Source: Spirochaetaceae bacterium (GTDB lineage Bacteria; Myxococcota_A; UBA9160; UBA4427). From it: 64,000 nt of DNA. The notes under the pieces are model-generated. The model did no database searches, was not told the origin of the DNA, and worked only from the letters and a program-made list of their open reading frames with translations. Positions 56,711 to 64,000 of this stretch are shown piece after piece. The stretch is taken from the NCBI GenBank assembly GCA_020632655.1, contig JACKFD010000003.1, positions 1-64,000 of the forward strand. The letters are read 5' to 3'. Numbering within the stretch: position 1 is the first letter of the stretch; every line of letters begins with the position of its first letter. The position numbers and the translations under genes are program-made.

Positions 56711-57640
56711 ATGCTCGAGGACGATCCGGCCGCCCGATCGCTGACCGACGCCGAGTTCAGGCTCTTCACGAGTCTGCTTCGCGAGCGCTGCGGACTGCAT
56801 TTCGACGACCAGACCCGCTACCTCGTGGAGAAGCGGGTCTGGCGATTGATCGACGAGGCCGACGGCGGCTCCTTCGCGGCCTTCTTCCATCGCCTGCGGC
56901 ATGGACCCGACGCGGAGGAGACCTTCTCCCGCGTGGTCGACATGCTGACCACGAACGAGACCTACTTCTTCCGCGAGATCTCCCAGCTGCTGGCGCTGGT
57001 GACGGAGATCATTCCGGGCGTCCTGGCGCGGCGACGCGGGGCGTCGCGACCGGTGGACGTCTGGTCCGCCGGCTGCGCCAGTGGCGAGGAGCCGCTCTCG
57101 ATCGTGATGCTCGGACTCGAGGCGGGGCTGGTGCCCGGGCGCGACTTCCGCGTCTTCGCCTCCGACCTCTCCCGAGCGGCACTCGCTCGCGCGCGCCGCG
57201 GCGTCTACCGCGAGGCCTCCTTCCGGGAGACGGACGCGCGCATGCGGCGGCGCTACTTCGTCGAGAAGGACGGCCTCACGCGCATCTCGGACGACGTCAA
57301 ACGACACGTCGACTTCGTCCATCTCAATCTCCTCGACCATTCGCGGGCGCGACTGCTCGGTCCGATGGACGTGATCCTGTGTCGAAACGTGATGATCTAC
57401 TTCGACGTGGAGAGTCGACGTCGTGTCGTGCGGAGCTTCCATGACCGGCTGCGTCCGGGGGGGCACCTCCTGATCGGGCACTCCGAGTCGCTGATCAAGG
57501 TCACGACCGACTTCGAGCTCTGTCATCTGCGTCGGGAGCTCGCCTACCGAAAGCCCGGCCCGGGTGAGGAGCCCTTCTCGCTGTCCGACCTGCTGGCCGA
57601 GCGGGCGATCGACGACGCGACGGAACGAGGTGATGCGTGA
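56711..57640 (+). CDS. cheR: CheR-type protein methyltransferase (cluster 2)
   Basis: 309 residues. Helical N-terminal domain (FRLFTSLLRERCGLHFDDQT, MLTTNETYFFREI), SAM motif VWSAGCASGEEPLSIV, FASDLSRAALARAR, and CRNVMIYFDVESRR. No TPR extension. The C-terminal 25 residues (SLSDLLAERAIDDATERG) are an added tail. The stop overlaps cheB (GTGA). Confidence 0.94.
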   Translation: MLEDDPAARSLTDAEFRLFTSLLRERCGLHFDDQTRYLVEKRVWRLIDEADGGSFAAFFHRLRHGPDAEETFSRVVDMLTTNETYFFREISQLLALVTEIIPGVLARRRGASRPVDVWSAGCASGEEPLSIVMLGLEAGLVPGRDFRVFASDLSRAALARARRGVYREASFRETDARMRRRYFVEKDGLTRISDDVKRHVDFVHLNLLDHSRARLLGPMDVILCRNVMIYFDVESRRRVVRSFHDRLRPGGHLLIGHSESLIKVTTDFELCHLRRELAYRKPGPGEEPFSLSDLLAERAIDDATERGDA

Positions 57641-58734
57641 GCGCCCGGCGAGATGCGATCCGCGTCCTCGTGATCGACGACTCCGCGTTCTCGCGGCAGA
57701 CGATCACGCGAATCCTCGAGTCCTCACCGCTCGTCGAGGTCGTGGGGGTCGCGAGGGACGGGGAAGAGGCGCTCCGGCGCACCCTCGAGCTCGAGCCCGA
57801 GGTGATCACCCTCGATCTCGAGATGCCGCGCATGGACGGCTTCACGTTCCTGCGGCTGCTGATGGTCAAGCGGCCGACGCCCGTCATCGTCGTCAGCGGC
57901 CGGATGGGGGAGGGCGACGTGTGGAAGGCGCTCGACCTCGGCGCCGTCGATTTCGTCGCCAAGCCGGGCGAACGCGCCAGCCTCGACCTCGAGGCGATCG
58001 AAGAAGGGCTGATCCGAAAGGTCCATGCGATCCGAGACCTCCGGATCGAGAACGTGCGCGATCGCATCCTGGCGGCGCCGCCCCGGCTGCTCGAGGAGCC
58101 CGCGGCAGCCCCGGCGCCGACGGGCGTCGTCGCGATCGGCTCTTCGACCGGTGGGCCGGCAGCGCTGATGCAGACCTTGGCGGCCTTCGACCGACCGCTC
58201 GGGTGCCCGATCCTGATCGCACAGCACATGCCGGCGGGCTTCACACGCGGCTTCGCCGAGCGGCTCGATCGGATGACGCCGTTCCGTGTGGAGGAGGCGC
58301 GGGGGGGGCTCGAGCTGGGGGCCGGGCGCGTGTTGATCGCCCCGGGCGGCTTCGATCTCACGGTCGAGCGACGGGAGGGCCGGGTGGTCGCACGCCTCAC
58401 GCATAGCCCGAAGGACTCTCTATACGTCCCCTCGGTGGATCGCCTCTTCGACTCCGTGTCGAAGGTCTACGGCGATCGGGTGCTGGCCGTGGTGCTGACG
58501 GGCATGGGCGACGACGGGCGGCAGGGGGCGGGTCAAGTCAAGGCCGTCGGCGGACGAGTGATTGCGGAGTCCGAAGAGACGGCCGTGATCTACGGGATGC
58601 CCCGACAGGTGATCCAGGCGGGTCTGGCCGACGAGGTCGTGCCCCTCGCCGAGATTCCGCGGGCGATCCGCGTCGGGATCCGCGGCTTCGCGGCTTCGGA
58701 GCGGTCTGCGGACGATCGGGGGCGGGAGTCATGA
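57637..58734 (+). CDS. cheB: Chemotaxis methylesterase CheB (cluster 2)
   Basis: 365 residues. Receiver with Asp14-Asp15, phosphoacceptor Asp60 (ITLDLEMPRMDG) and Lys in VAKPG; catalytic domain with Ser in IGSSTGGPAAL, His in IAQHMPAGFT and Asp in LTGMGDDGRQGA. GTG start. ATGA overlap with the following gene. Confidence 0.95.
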   Translation: MSARRDAIRVLVIDDSAFSRQTITRILESSPLVEVVGVARDGEEALRRTLELEPEVITLDLEMPRMDGFTFLRLLMVKRPTPVIVVSGRMGEGDVWKALDLGAVDFVAKPGERASLDLEAIEEGLIRKVHAIRDLRIENVRDRILAAPPRLLEEPAAAPAPTGVVAIGSSTGGPAALMQTLAAFDRPLGCPILIAQHMPAGFTRGFAERLDRMTPFRVEEARGGLELGAGRVLIAPGGFDLTVERREGRVVARLTHSPKDSLYVPSVDRLFDSVSKVYGDRVLAVVLTGMGDDGRQGAGQVKAVGGRVIAESEETAVIYGMPRQVIQAGLADEVVPLAEIPRAIRVGIRGFAASERSADDRGRES

Positions 58735-59564
58735 AGGAACGGGACGGCGCGGAGAGCACGGAGCGCGGCGAGGCGGTGCTGGCCATCTTCCAGCGCGGCG
58801 CCGAGTTCACCCGACAGCTGCTCGAGGAGAACGCGCGCCTTCGTCGCGAGCTCGGCGCCCTCGAGCTCCGGCACGGACAGGCGGCTCAATGCGATACCGC
58901 CTGGGAGAAGCTGCGCCAGGAGCTGATCTCGAAGATCGAGGACCTCGAGTCCCGTAATCACGACATCCTGGAACAGCTCCGCCACGTCGAGTCCGAGAGC
59001 CAGCTCTTCGCCGAGCGCTACCGCGAGGTCGAAGAGGAGAACAGCCACCTCGCAGCGCTCTACGTGGCCACCTATCAGCTGCACTCGACCCTGGACCCCG
59101 CCGAGGTCGTCCGCGTGATCGTCGAGATCGTGATCAATCTGATCGGCGGCGAGGTCTTCGCCGTCTATGTGGCAGAGGACGACGCGCGCGTGCTCGAGCC
59201 CGTCGCCGCCGAGGGCGCACCCCTCGCGGAGTTCCCGCGACATCGGATGGGGGACGGATTCGTCGGCGGCAGCGTCGCCTCGGGTCGGGTCGAGGTGGGG
59301 CCCGCGGCGAAGGACGCAGGAGGCCCGGTTCCGGGCCGTCAGCCCGTCGTGTCGATCCCGCTGCGCGTCGACGAACATCCCGTCGGTGCGATCGTGATCT
59401 ACGACCTGCTGCGTCAGAAGGACGGCTTCTCGCCCCTCGACCACGAGCTCTTCTCCCTGCTCGCGGGCCACGCTGCGACGGCGATCTGCGCCGCGCGGCT
59501 GCACGCGCAGTCGGAGCGGAAGCTCTCCACCATCCAGGGATTCATCGACCTGCTGACGAAATGA
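58731..59564 (+). CDS. Coiled-coil GAF-domain protein
   Basis: 277 residues. Long coiled coil (about 25-110; LLEENARLRRELGALELRHG, EKLRQELISKIEDLESRNHD) followed by a GAF domain (about 110-265; HSTLDPAEVVRVIVEIVINL, VVSIPLRVDEHPVGAIVIYD). No kinase or output domain, so a possible ligand or protein-binding sensor feeding CheA or CheY. ATG overlaps the cheB stop. 51 bp before cheY. Confidence 0.78.
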   Translation: MKERDGAESTERGEAVLAIFQRGAEFTRQLLEENARLRRELGALELRHGQAAQCDTAWEKLRQELISKIEDLESRNHDILEQLRHVESESQLFAERYREVEEENSHLAALYVATYQLHSTLDPAEVVRVIVEIVINLIGGEVFAVYVAEDDARVLEPVAAEGAPLAEFPRHRMGDGFVGGSVASGRVEVGPAAKDAGGPVPGRQPVVSIPLRVDEHPVGAIVIYDLLRQKDGFSPLDHELFSLLAGHAATAICAARLHAQSERKLSTIQGFIDLLTK

Positions 59565-59615
59565 GCTCCGGAAGCGGCCCTGCCCGGGTCCCGATCGGAA
59601 ATCGAGGAGTTCGAC

Positions 59616-59996
59616 ATGGCCGACCACCGCATCCTGATCGTCGAGGACAGTCCGACGATGCGCCAGCTGCTGGTCTTCGCGCTCAAGCGGATGAAGGGCG
59701 TCGACATCGTCGAGGCGAAGGACGGCATGGACGGGCTGCGCAAGGTGACCCACGACCACTTCGATCTCGCCTTCGTGGACATCAACATGCCCGTGATGGA
59801 CGGCCTGAAGCTGATCAGTCTGATTCGCAGCGAGGAGAGCCTCGCGGCGATGCCGATCTGCGTGATCACGACCGAGGGCGCGAAGGAGGATCGCGAGCGC
59901 GCGATCGCACTCGGCGCGAACGAGTACCTGACCAAGCCGGTCCAGGCGAACAGGGTCCTGTCGGTCGCGCGCGCGCTGCTGAAGCTCGACGACTGA
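59616..59996 (+). CDS. cheY: Single-domain response regulator CheY (second of cluster 2)
   Basis: 126 residues. LIVEDSPTMR, phosphoacceptor Asp55 (FVDINMPVMDGLKL), Thr in ITTEGA, Lys in LTKPVQ. Similar layout to the first CheY of the cluster but less than half identical by eye. It closes the cluster; the next gene (lptE) belongs to envelope biogenesis. Confidence 0.92.
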   Translation: MADHRILIVEDSPTMRQLLVFALKRMKGVDIVEAKDGMDGLRKVTHDHFDLAFVDINMPVMDGLKLISLIRSEESLAAMPICVITTEGAKEDRERAIALGANEYLTKPVQANRVLSVARALLKLDD

Positions 59997-60133
59997 ACCC
60001 ACCGCGCGCCGGGCCCGCCGCGCACGGCCGTCCGGCCGCGTGCCCGATCCGATCGCCCGTCCCGTCGGGTCATGGCCTGCGCCGGGCCGGCAGCGACTTC
60101 GCTCCCCTTGGCGCCGCATGCTATCGATAGCCC

Positions 60134-60745
60134 ATGCCGCGGCTCGTCCGGACGCTCCTGATCGTCGCCCTGGTCGGTGTCTCGACCGGCATGCTCGCCT
60201 GCGGCTACCACAGCAGTCTCGTCTCCCGGCCCGCCCCTTCGCTCGCTGGCGGCGGGGACCAGGCCCCGACGCGGCTGGCCCTCGTCTCCCTGCGCAACGA
60301 CTCCCCGGAGCCCTGGCTCGATCGGATCGTGAGCGACGCCATGCGACGGGAGATGGGCGCGCGGGCGGGCTTCGCGCTGGTCGCGGATCCCGAGCGTGCC
60401 GAGCTGGTGGTGCGCGGTCGCATCCGTCCGCTCGAGATCCAGAGCAAGAGCTTCTCGAGCTTCGTGGCCGCACTCGAGTACGCGGTCACGCTCACCCTCG
60501 ACATGGAGGTCGTGCGGGCGTCGGGGGACGTGGTTCGGCTCGACGGGACGATGCTGCGGGAGTCCGACGTCTACCTGGCGAGCGCCGATGTCGAGATCAC
60601 GCGCACCAACCGCCTCGAGGCCCTGCGACGTCTGTCGGATCTGCTGGCGTCGCGGGTGGCCGATGCGGTCGAGCTCCTCGATCGACCGATCGGAGGTGGC
60701 GCGGCGGCGGTCCGCGTGACCGGTCGCGACGGGGCTGCGGGATGA
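60134..60745 (+). CDS. lptE: LPS-assembly lipoprotein LptE-like
   Basis: 203 residues. Signal peptide VRTLLIVALVGVSTGMLACG with lipobox cysteine Cys23 in LACGYH, the start typical of LptE/RlpB (CGYxL). The mature part has the ARLALVSLRNDSPEP-type region. LptE plugs LptD in the outer membrane for LPS transport. It lies directly before holA as in many proteobacteria (lptE-holA). The low similarity of LptE generally makes this positional too. Confidence 0.78.
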   Translation: MPRLVRTLLIVALVGVSTGMLACGYHSSLVSRPAPSLAGGGDQAPTRLALVSLRNDSPEPWLDRIVSDAMRREMGARAGFALVADPERAELVVRGRIRPLEIQSKSFSSFVAALEYAVTLTLDMEVVRASGDVVRLDGTMLRESDVYLASADVEITRTNRLEALRRLSDLLASRVADAVELLDRPIGGGAAAVRVTGRDGAAG

Positions 60746-61725
60746 AGCCGGCGGAGCTCGCGGCGGAGCTCGCGCGGGGGAAGCTGCGTCCCGCCTATCT
60801 GCTGGCGGGCGCGGAGCCGCTCCTGCGCGACGATGCGCTCGAGGCGATCGAGGCCGCGGTGCTCGACGCCGGGCCGCGCGACTTCAACCTCGACCGCCTC
60901 GAGATCGGCCGCTGCGAGCCGGGTCGACTCGAGGAGGCCCTGGGCACGCTGCCCGTGATGGCCGCGCGGCGCCTCGTCGTCCTGCGAGAGGGCGACGGCC
61001 GCGGCGGGAAGGTCGATGGCGGCTGGGCGACCCTGCTCGAGCAGCGCCTCGGCCAGGCCGAGGACGGTGACGCGACGAGCGTCCTGGTCGTCGTGGCCGA
61101 GAAGGTGGACAAGCGCAATCGCTGGGTGAAGGCCTTCGCCGCTCCAGCCGCCCTCGTCGAATGCGATCCGCCGAAGGGGGGGCGCGAGCTCGCGACCTTC
61201 ATCGCGGAGGAGGCCCGTCGCCAGGGCGTCGAGCTCGAGCCGGAGGCCGCCGGCCTGCTCGGCGAGCGCGTCGGTCCTCAGCTCCTGCTCCTGCGCCACG
61301 AGATCGAGAAGGCCGAGCTGCTCGCAGGGCCCGGCTCACGGGTGACGCGCGCGCACGTCGAGCAGACCGTGGCGGCCGTCGCCGAGGAGCCGATCTGGGA
61401 TCTCACCGACGCGATCGGCGCCGGTCGCACGGCCGTCGCCGTCGAGCTGCTCGCCAAGCTCCTCGCGCAGGGCGCGGCGGCGCCGGCGATCCTCGGCGCG
61501 CTCGCTTCCCATTTCCGCCGCCTGGTCCGGGTCGGCAACGGGGAGTCCGTGCCGGGGCCGCCCTTCGTCGTGCGAAAGCTCGAGCAGCAGGCGAGGCGCT
61601 ACCCGGCGCGGCGACTCGTCGCCTGTCTCCGCGCGATCCATCGCGCCGACGTGGAGCTCAAGGGCGCGAGTCCGCTCGGCCCGGACCGCGCGCTCGAGCA
61701 GCTCGTGCTGAGCCTCGCGGGCTGA
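60742..61725 (+). CDS. holA: DNA polymerase III delta subunit
   Basis: 327 residues. Clamp-loader delta: N-terminal LRPAYLLAGAEPLLRDDALE, FNLDRLEIG, central LRHEIEKAELLAG and EEPIWDLTDAIGAG, C-terminal helical part. Opens the beta clamp. ATG 60742 overlaps the lptE stop (ATGA). Convergent with rpsT. Confidence 0.93.
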   Translation: MKPAELAAELARGKLRPAYLLAGAEPLLRDDALEAIEAAVLDAGPRDFNLDRLEIGRCEPGRLEEALGTLPVMAARRLVVLREGDGRGGKVDGGWATLLEQRLGQAEDGDATSVLVVVAEKVDKRNRWVKAFAAPAALVECDPPKGGRELATFIAEEARRQGVELEPEAAGLLGERVGPQLLLLRHEIEKAELLAGPGSRVTRAHVEQTVAAVAEEPIWDLTDAIGAGRTAVAVELLAKLLAQGAAAPAILGALASHFRRLVRVGNGESVPGPPFVVRKLEQQARRYPARRLVACLRAIHRADVELKGASPLGPDRALEQLVLSLAG

Positions 61726-61779
61726 ACGGGGCCGGGCGGGAGGCGGGCGGGATCCGAGGGGATCCGCGGAGTATGGGCT

Positions 61780-62043
61780 TCAGCCGAGCGCGGCCAGCCG
61801 CTTCGCGAGGCGACCCACGCTCCGGTCGGCGCGCTGCTTCGGGATCACGCCCTTCGTGGCAGCGCGACGGATCTCGCGCTCGGCGACCTTGAACGCGTCC
61901 GCGGCCTGTCCCGCGTCGCCCGAGTCGAGGGCCTCGCGGCAGCGCTTCACCATGGTCCGCATCCGTGTGCGGATGTGCTGGTTGCGCTTGCGGCGGGTTT
62001 CGGACTGGCGGATTCGCTTGAGGGCGGACTTGTGGTTGGCCAA
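61780..62043 (-). CDS. rpsT: 30S ribosomal protein S20
   Basis: 87 residues. MANHKSALKRIRQSETRRKR start is the S20 signature, then the helical body VKRCREAL and GVIPKQRADRSVGRLAKRL. On the minus strand, convergent with holA, as is often found near holA in bacteria. Confidence 0.97.
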   Translation of the reverse strand: MANHKSALKRIRQSETRRKRNQHIRTRMRTMVKRCREALDSGDAGQAADAFKVAEREIRRAATKGVIPKQRADRSVGRLAKRLAALG

Positions 62044-62231
62044 GGCGGCCTCTCCTTCGTTCGTGGGCGCGGCAGCATACTCGCCGAGGGTCCCTTCGTC
62101 GAGAGCGCTCGATCGCCCCGGCGGCTTGGAGCGCTCCGGGTTCGTGCCATCCCAGGGGGATTTCCTTCAGAGGCCGGATCGGCCGGCCGATACCGAGCCC
62201 CGTACTCCCTCCTCCCGACAAGGAGTCCGGG

Positions 62232-64000
62232 TTGGCCCGACGTCGTCTCCTCTTCGCCGCATGCTCGATCCTGCTGCTCTCAGCGGTGCTGCCCGTCGCG
62301 GTCGCACCCGGCGTCGGCCGGGCCGAGGATTCGGGGGGCGTCGTCGCCGAGCCCGCTCCGCCCGCCGCCCAGGCGGATCTCGTCGCCGTCGATCCGGCCG
62401 GAGATCCCTGGCTCCGCGAGCAGGGTCCGCCGGTCCCGGAGCCCGACGAGACGCCCCGCGAGCAGGTGGTCGTCGCATGGTCGGAGGCGGGGCAGGCGCT
62501 GCACGCTCGGGGCAACGCGTTGCGGCGCGTGCGGCTCGAGCGTGGACTCGGTGATCTGACCGCGCCCGCCTACGCCGTGCTGGCAGCGGCGACCGAGGAG
62601 GATCCCCATCTCTACTCGGGTCTCGCGCGTGAGCTCGCCCCCGGTGTGCCCGCGCTCCAGATGGCGCATGCGCGGGCGCTCTGGGAGACGGGCGACACCG
62701 GTCGGGCGGTCGGGGTCGCCGGCGACCTGCTCTGGTCCCTGGCCGTCGGACTGGATCCCCAGCTCTGGCTGCTCGAGAACCTGACGACCCTGCTGCTGGT
62801 GATCGCCGTCGGGGCCGCGCTCGCCTTCATCGGTCTCTCGAGCGCGCAGGCGATCCCGCATGCCGCCCACGACCTCGGTGATCTCCTCTCGACGCGGTCG
62901 CCGGTCTACGCGCGATACGCGGCACTGGCGGCTCTCCTGCTCCTGCCCCTGGCGCTCGGCGAGGGCATCGTCGGTCTCACGCTCTCGCTCTTCACGGTCG
63001 GCTTCGCCTACGGCCGGGGCGCGCAGCGCAAGATGCTGGCGATGGCGGCGGTGCTCTTCGTGATCGGACTGCATCCGCTGGGTCGGCTGGTCTCGGTCGC
63101 GACCGGCTTCGTCGAGCAGGATCCGATCATGCGCAGCACGATGGCCCTGCTCGCGGGCGAGGGGACGACGGCGGACGAGGAACGCCTGGCAGCGGTCGCG
63201 GACGAGGATCCGACGGCTGCTCATGCGCTCGCCTACCAGGCACGGCGCTACGGACTCGCGAGTGCGTCGCGCGAGCGACTCGAAGCGCTGGCCGAGCGTT
63301 GGCCCGAAGACGGCGTGGTGCTCGCGAATCTGGGCAACGCGGCGATGCGGCGGGGCGAGACCGAGGTTGCGATCGACTACTACGAACGCGCCGCCCAGCG
63401 GGTCGACTCGGCCGAGCTGCTCTTCGATCTCAGTCAGGCCTATGCCTCCGCCTTCCGACTCGAGGAATACGAGAAGACCCTCGCGCGGGCCCAGCGGCTC
63501 GATGCCGAGCGGGTCGCCGCGTTGTCCAACCTGGACGATGCGAAGCTGGTGGCCGACCTCGGCTTCCCGGCCTCGTTGCTGCGGGAGCGGATCCGACGCC
63601 GCGTGCTCTCCGAGGAGACGGCCGGCGTGGTCCTGCTCGAGGCGCTCGCGCCGGGGCATCTCGGGGATCGCTGGTTCGTGACCGCGGGCGCCTTCGCCCT
63701 CGCGGCACTGCTCTGCCTGCTCTTCGCCGACCGCTACGACCACTCGAGCCTCTGCGTGCGCTGCGGTCATCGCATCTGCACGCGCTGTGAGGACACGGTC
63801 TGGAACGAGGAGATCTGCGACGACTGCCACCACCTCTTCGACGCGCCGGCGGGTACGGACCCGACGCTCCGCCGGGCGCGTCTGGAGAAGCTCTCGCGCC
63901 GGGCGAAGCGCATCGATCGGGGCGTTCTCGGACTATCCCTGCTCGTGCCCGGCGTGGCCGGCTTTGCGGCCCGCAGACCCGATTTCGCGCTCTTCGGCCT
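62232..64000 (+). CDS. Membrane TPR protein with zinc-ribbon, 3' end missing
   Basis: Runs off the window after 589 codons. TTG 62232 is preceded by AAGGAG (62219-62225). Signal-like N-terminus (RRRLLFAACSILLLSAVLPV), a low-complexity section, then two or more membrane segments (LENLTTLLLVIAVGAALAFI; ALAALLLLPLALGEGIVGL; LAMAAVLFVIGL), TPR-like helices (LANLGNAAMRRGETEVAIDY, LLFDLSQAYASAFRLEEYEK), another membrane helix, and a CxxC zinc-ribbon (CVRCGHRICTRC and CDDC). Resembles large TPR membrane proteins of deltaproteobacteria; function unknown. Confidence 0.7.
   Translation, partial: MARRRLLFAACSILLLSAVLPVAVAPGVGRAEDSGGVVAEPAPPAAQADLVAVDPAGDPWLREQGPPVPEPDETPREQVVVAWSEAGQALHARGNALRRVRLERGLGDLTAPAYAVLAAATEEDPHLYSGLARELAPGVPALQMAHARALWETGDTGRAVGVAGDLLWSLAVGLDPQLWLLENLTTLLLVIAVGAALAFIGLSSAQAIPHAAHDLGDLLSTRSPVYARYAALAALLLLPLALGEGIVGLTLSLFTVGFAYGRGAQRKMLAMAAVLFVIGLHPLGRLVSVATGFVEQDPIMRSTMALLAGEGTTADEERLAAVADEDPTAAHALAYQARRYGLASASRERLEALAERWPEDGVVLANLGNAAMRRGETEVAIDYYERAAQRVDSAELLFDLSQAYASAFRLEEYEKTLARAQRLDAERVAALSNLDDAKLVADLGFPASLLRERIRRRVLSEETAGVVLLEALAPGHLGDRWFVTAGAFALAALLCLLFADRYDHSSLCVRCGHRICTRCEDTVWNEEICDDCHHLFDAPAGTDPTLRRARLEKLSRRAKRIDRGVLGLSLLVPGVAGFAARRPDFALFG

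Noticed and set aside
53326..56769. 1147-codon minus-strand frame opposite the Zn-ribbon and HEAT genes
   Set aside because: Antisense shadow of two well-supported genes; no domains or signal.

Overview
The window is very GC-rich DNA (roughly 70% G+C by eye) with GTG and TTG starts and many ATGA/GTGA stop-start overlaps. Gene content and order point to a deltaproteobacterial-type Gram-negative (Myxococcota, Desulfobacterota or Binatota-like lineage): a pilA-[pilG position]-pilH-pilI-pilD cluster, two large chemosensory operons with soluble receptors and PATAN/DUF4388 and Zn-ribbon-receiver proteins, ferredoxin-dependent 2-oxoacid oxidoreductase beside a TCA cycle, and LptE and RodZ, which imply a diderm envelope. 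The species cannot be named from the sequence alone.

Layout. 1-2250: a partial gene end (malate dehydrogenase-like) followed by sucC-sucD. 2334-11860: chemotaxis cluster 1, a soluble receptor on the minus strand, then STAS protein, cheY, cheA, cheW, double-PAS soluble receptor, cheR, cheD, cheB on the plus strand. 11943-15391: sulfotransferase, SGNH hydrolase and MFS transporter. 15388-18328: korB-korA. 18841-23917: an unknown Pro/Ala-rich protein, a PilF/PilW-like TPR protein, RodZ-like protein, recO and glyS. 23914-29009: pyruvate phosphate dikinase, a lipoprotein-like gene and an ECF-type sigma gene, all interrupted by frameshifts; this is the only part of the window where they cluster. 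29103-30898: PEMT-type methyltransferase, a small kinase-fold protein and a DEDDh exonuclease. 31008-31083: tRNA-Glu(CTC). 31442-35973: type IV pilus genes. 35992-44959: housekeeping genes gltX, yceD-rpmF-fabD, acpP, and the tight operon glyA-nrdR-ribD-ribH-nusB-(M17 N-domain protein). 45162-59996: chemosensory cluster 2. 60134-64000: lptE-holA, rpsT (minus) and a large membrane TPR protein that runs off the end.

Functionally, cluster 1 is a complete adaptation-competent chemotaxis pathway (CheA/W/Y/R/B/D) serving two cytoplasmic receptors. Cluster 2 couples CheA, two CheW, a multi-membrane-segment receptor, CheR, CheB and two CheY to four uncommon accessory proteins (PATAN-pseudoreceiver-GAF, Zn-ribbon-receiver, HEAT-repeat, coiled-coil-GAF). 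A canonical sigma-28-type promoter stands before cluster 2 cheY, and near-perfect sigma-54 promoters stand before pilA and upstream of the ECF sigma gene.

The most unusual non-coding or low-level structure is a set of short tandem repeats with 33-38 bp periods at gene boundaries and in protein linkers. The most striking is four 38-bp copies of the pilD translation-start region directly upstream of pilD, which create small leader ORFs coupled to it.
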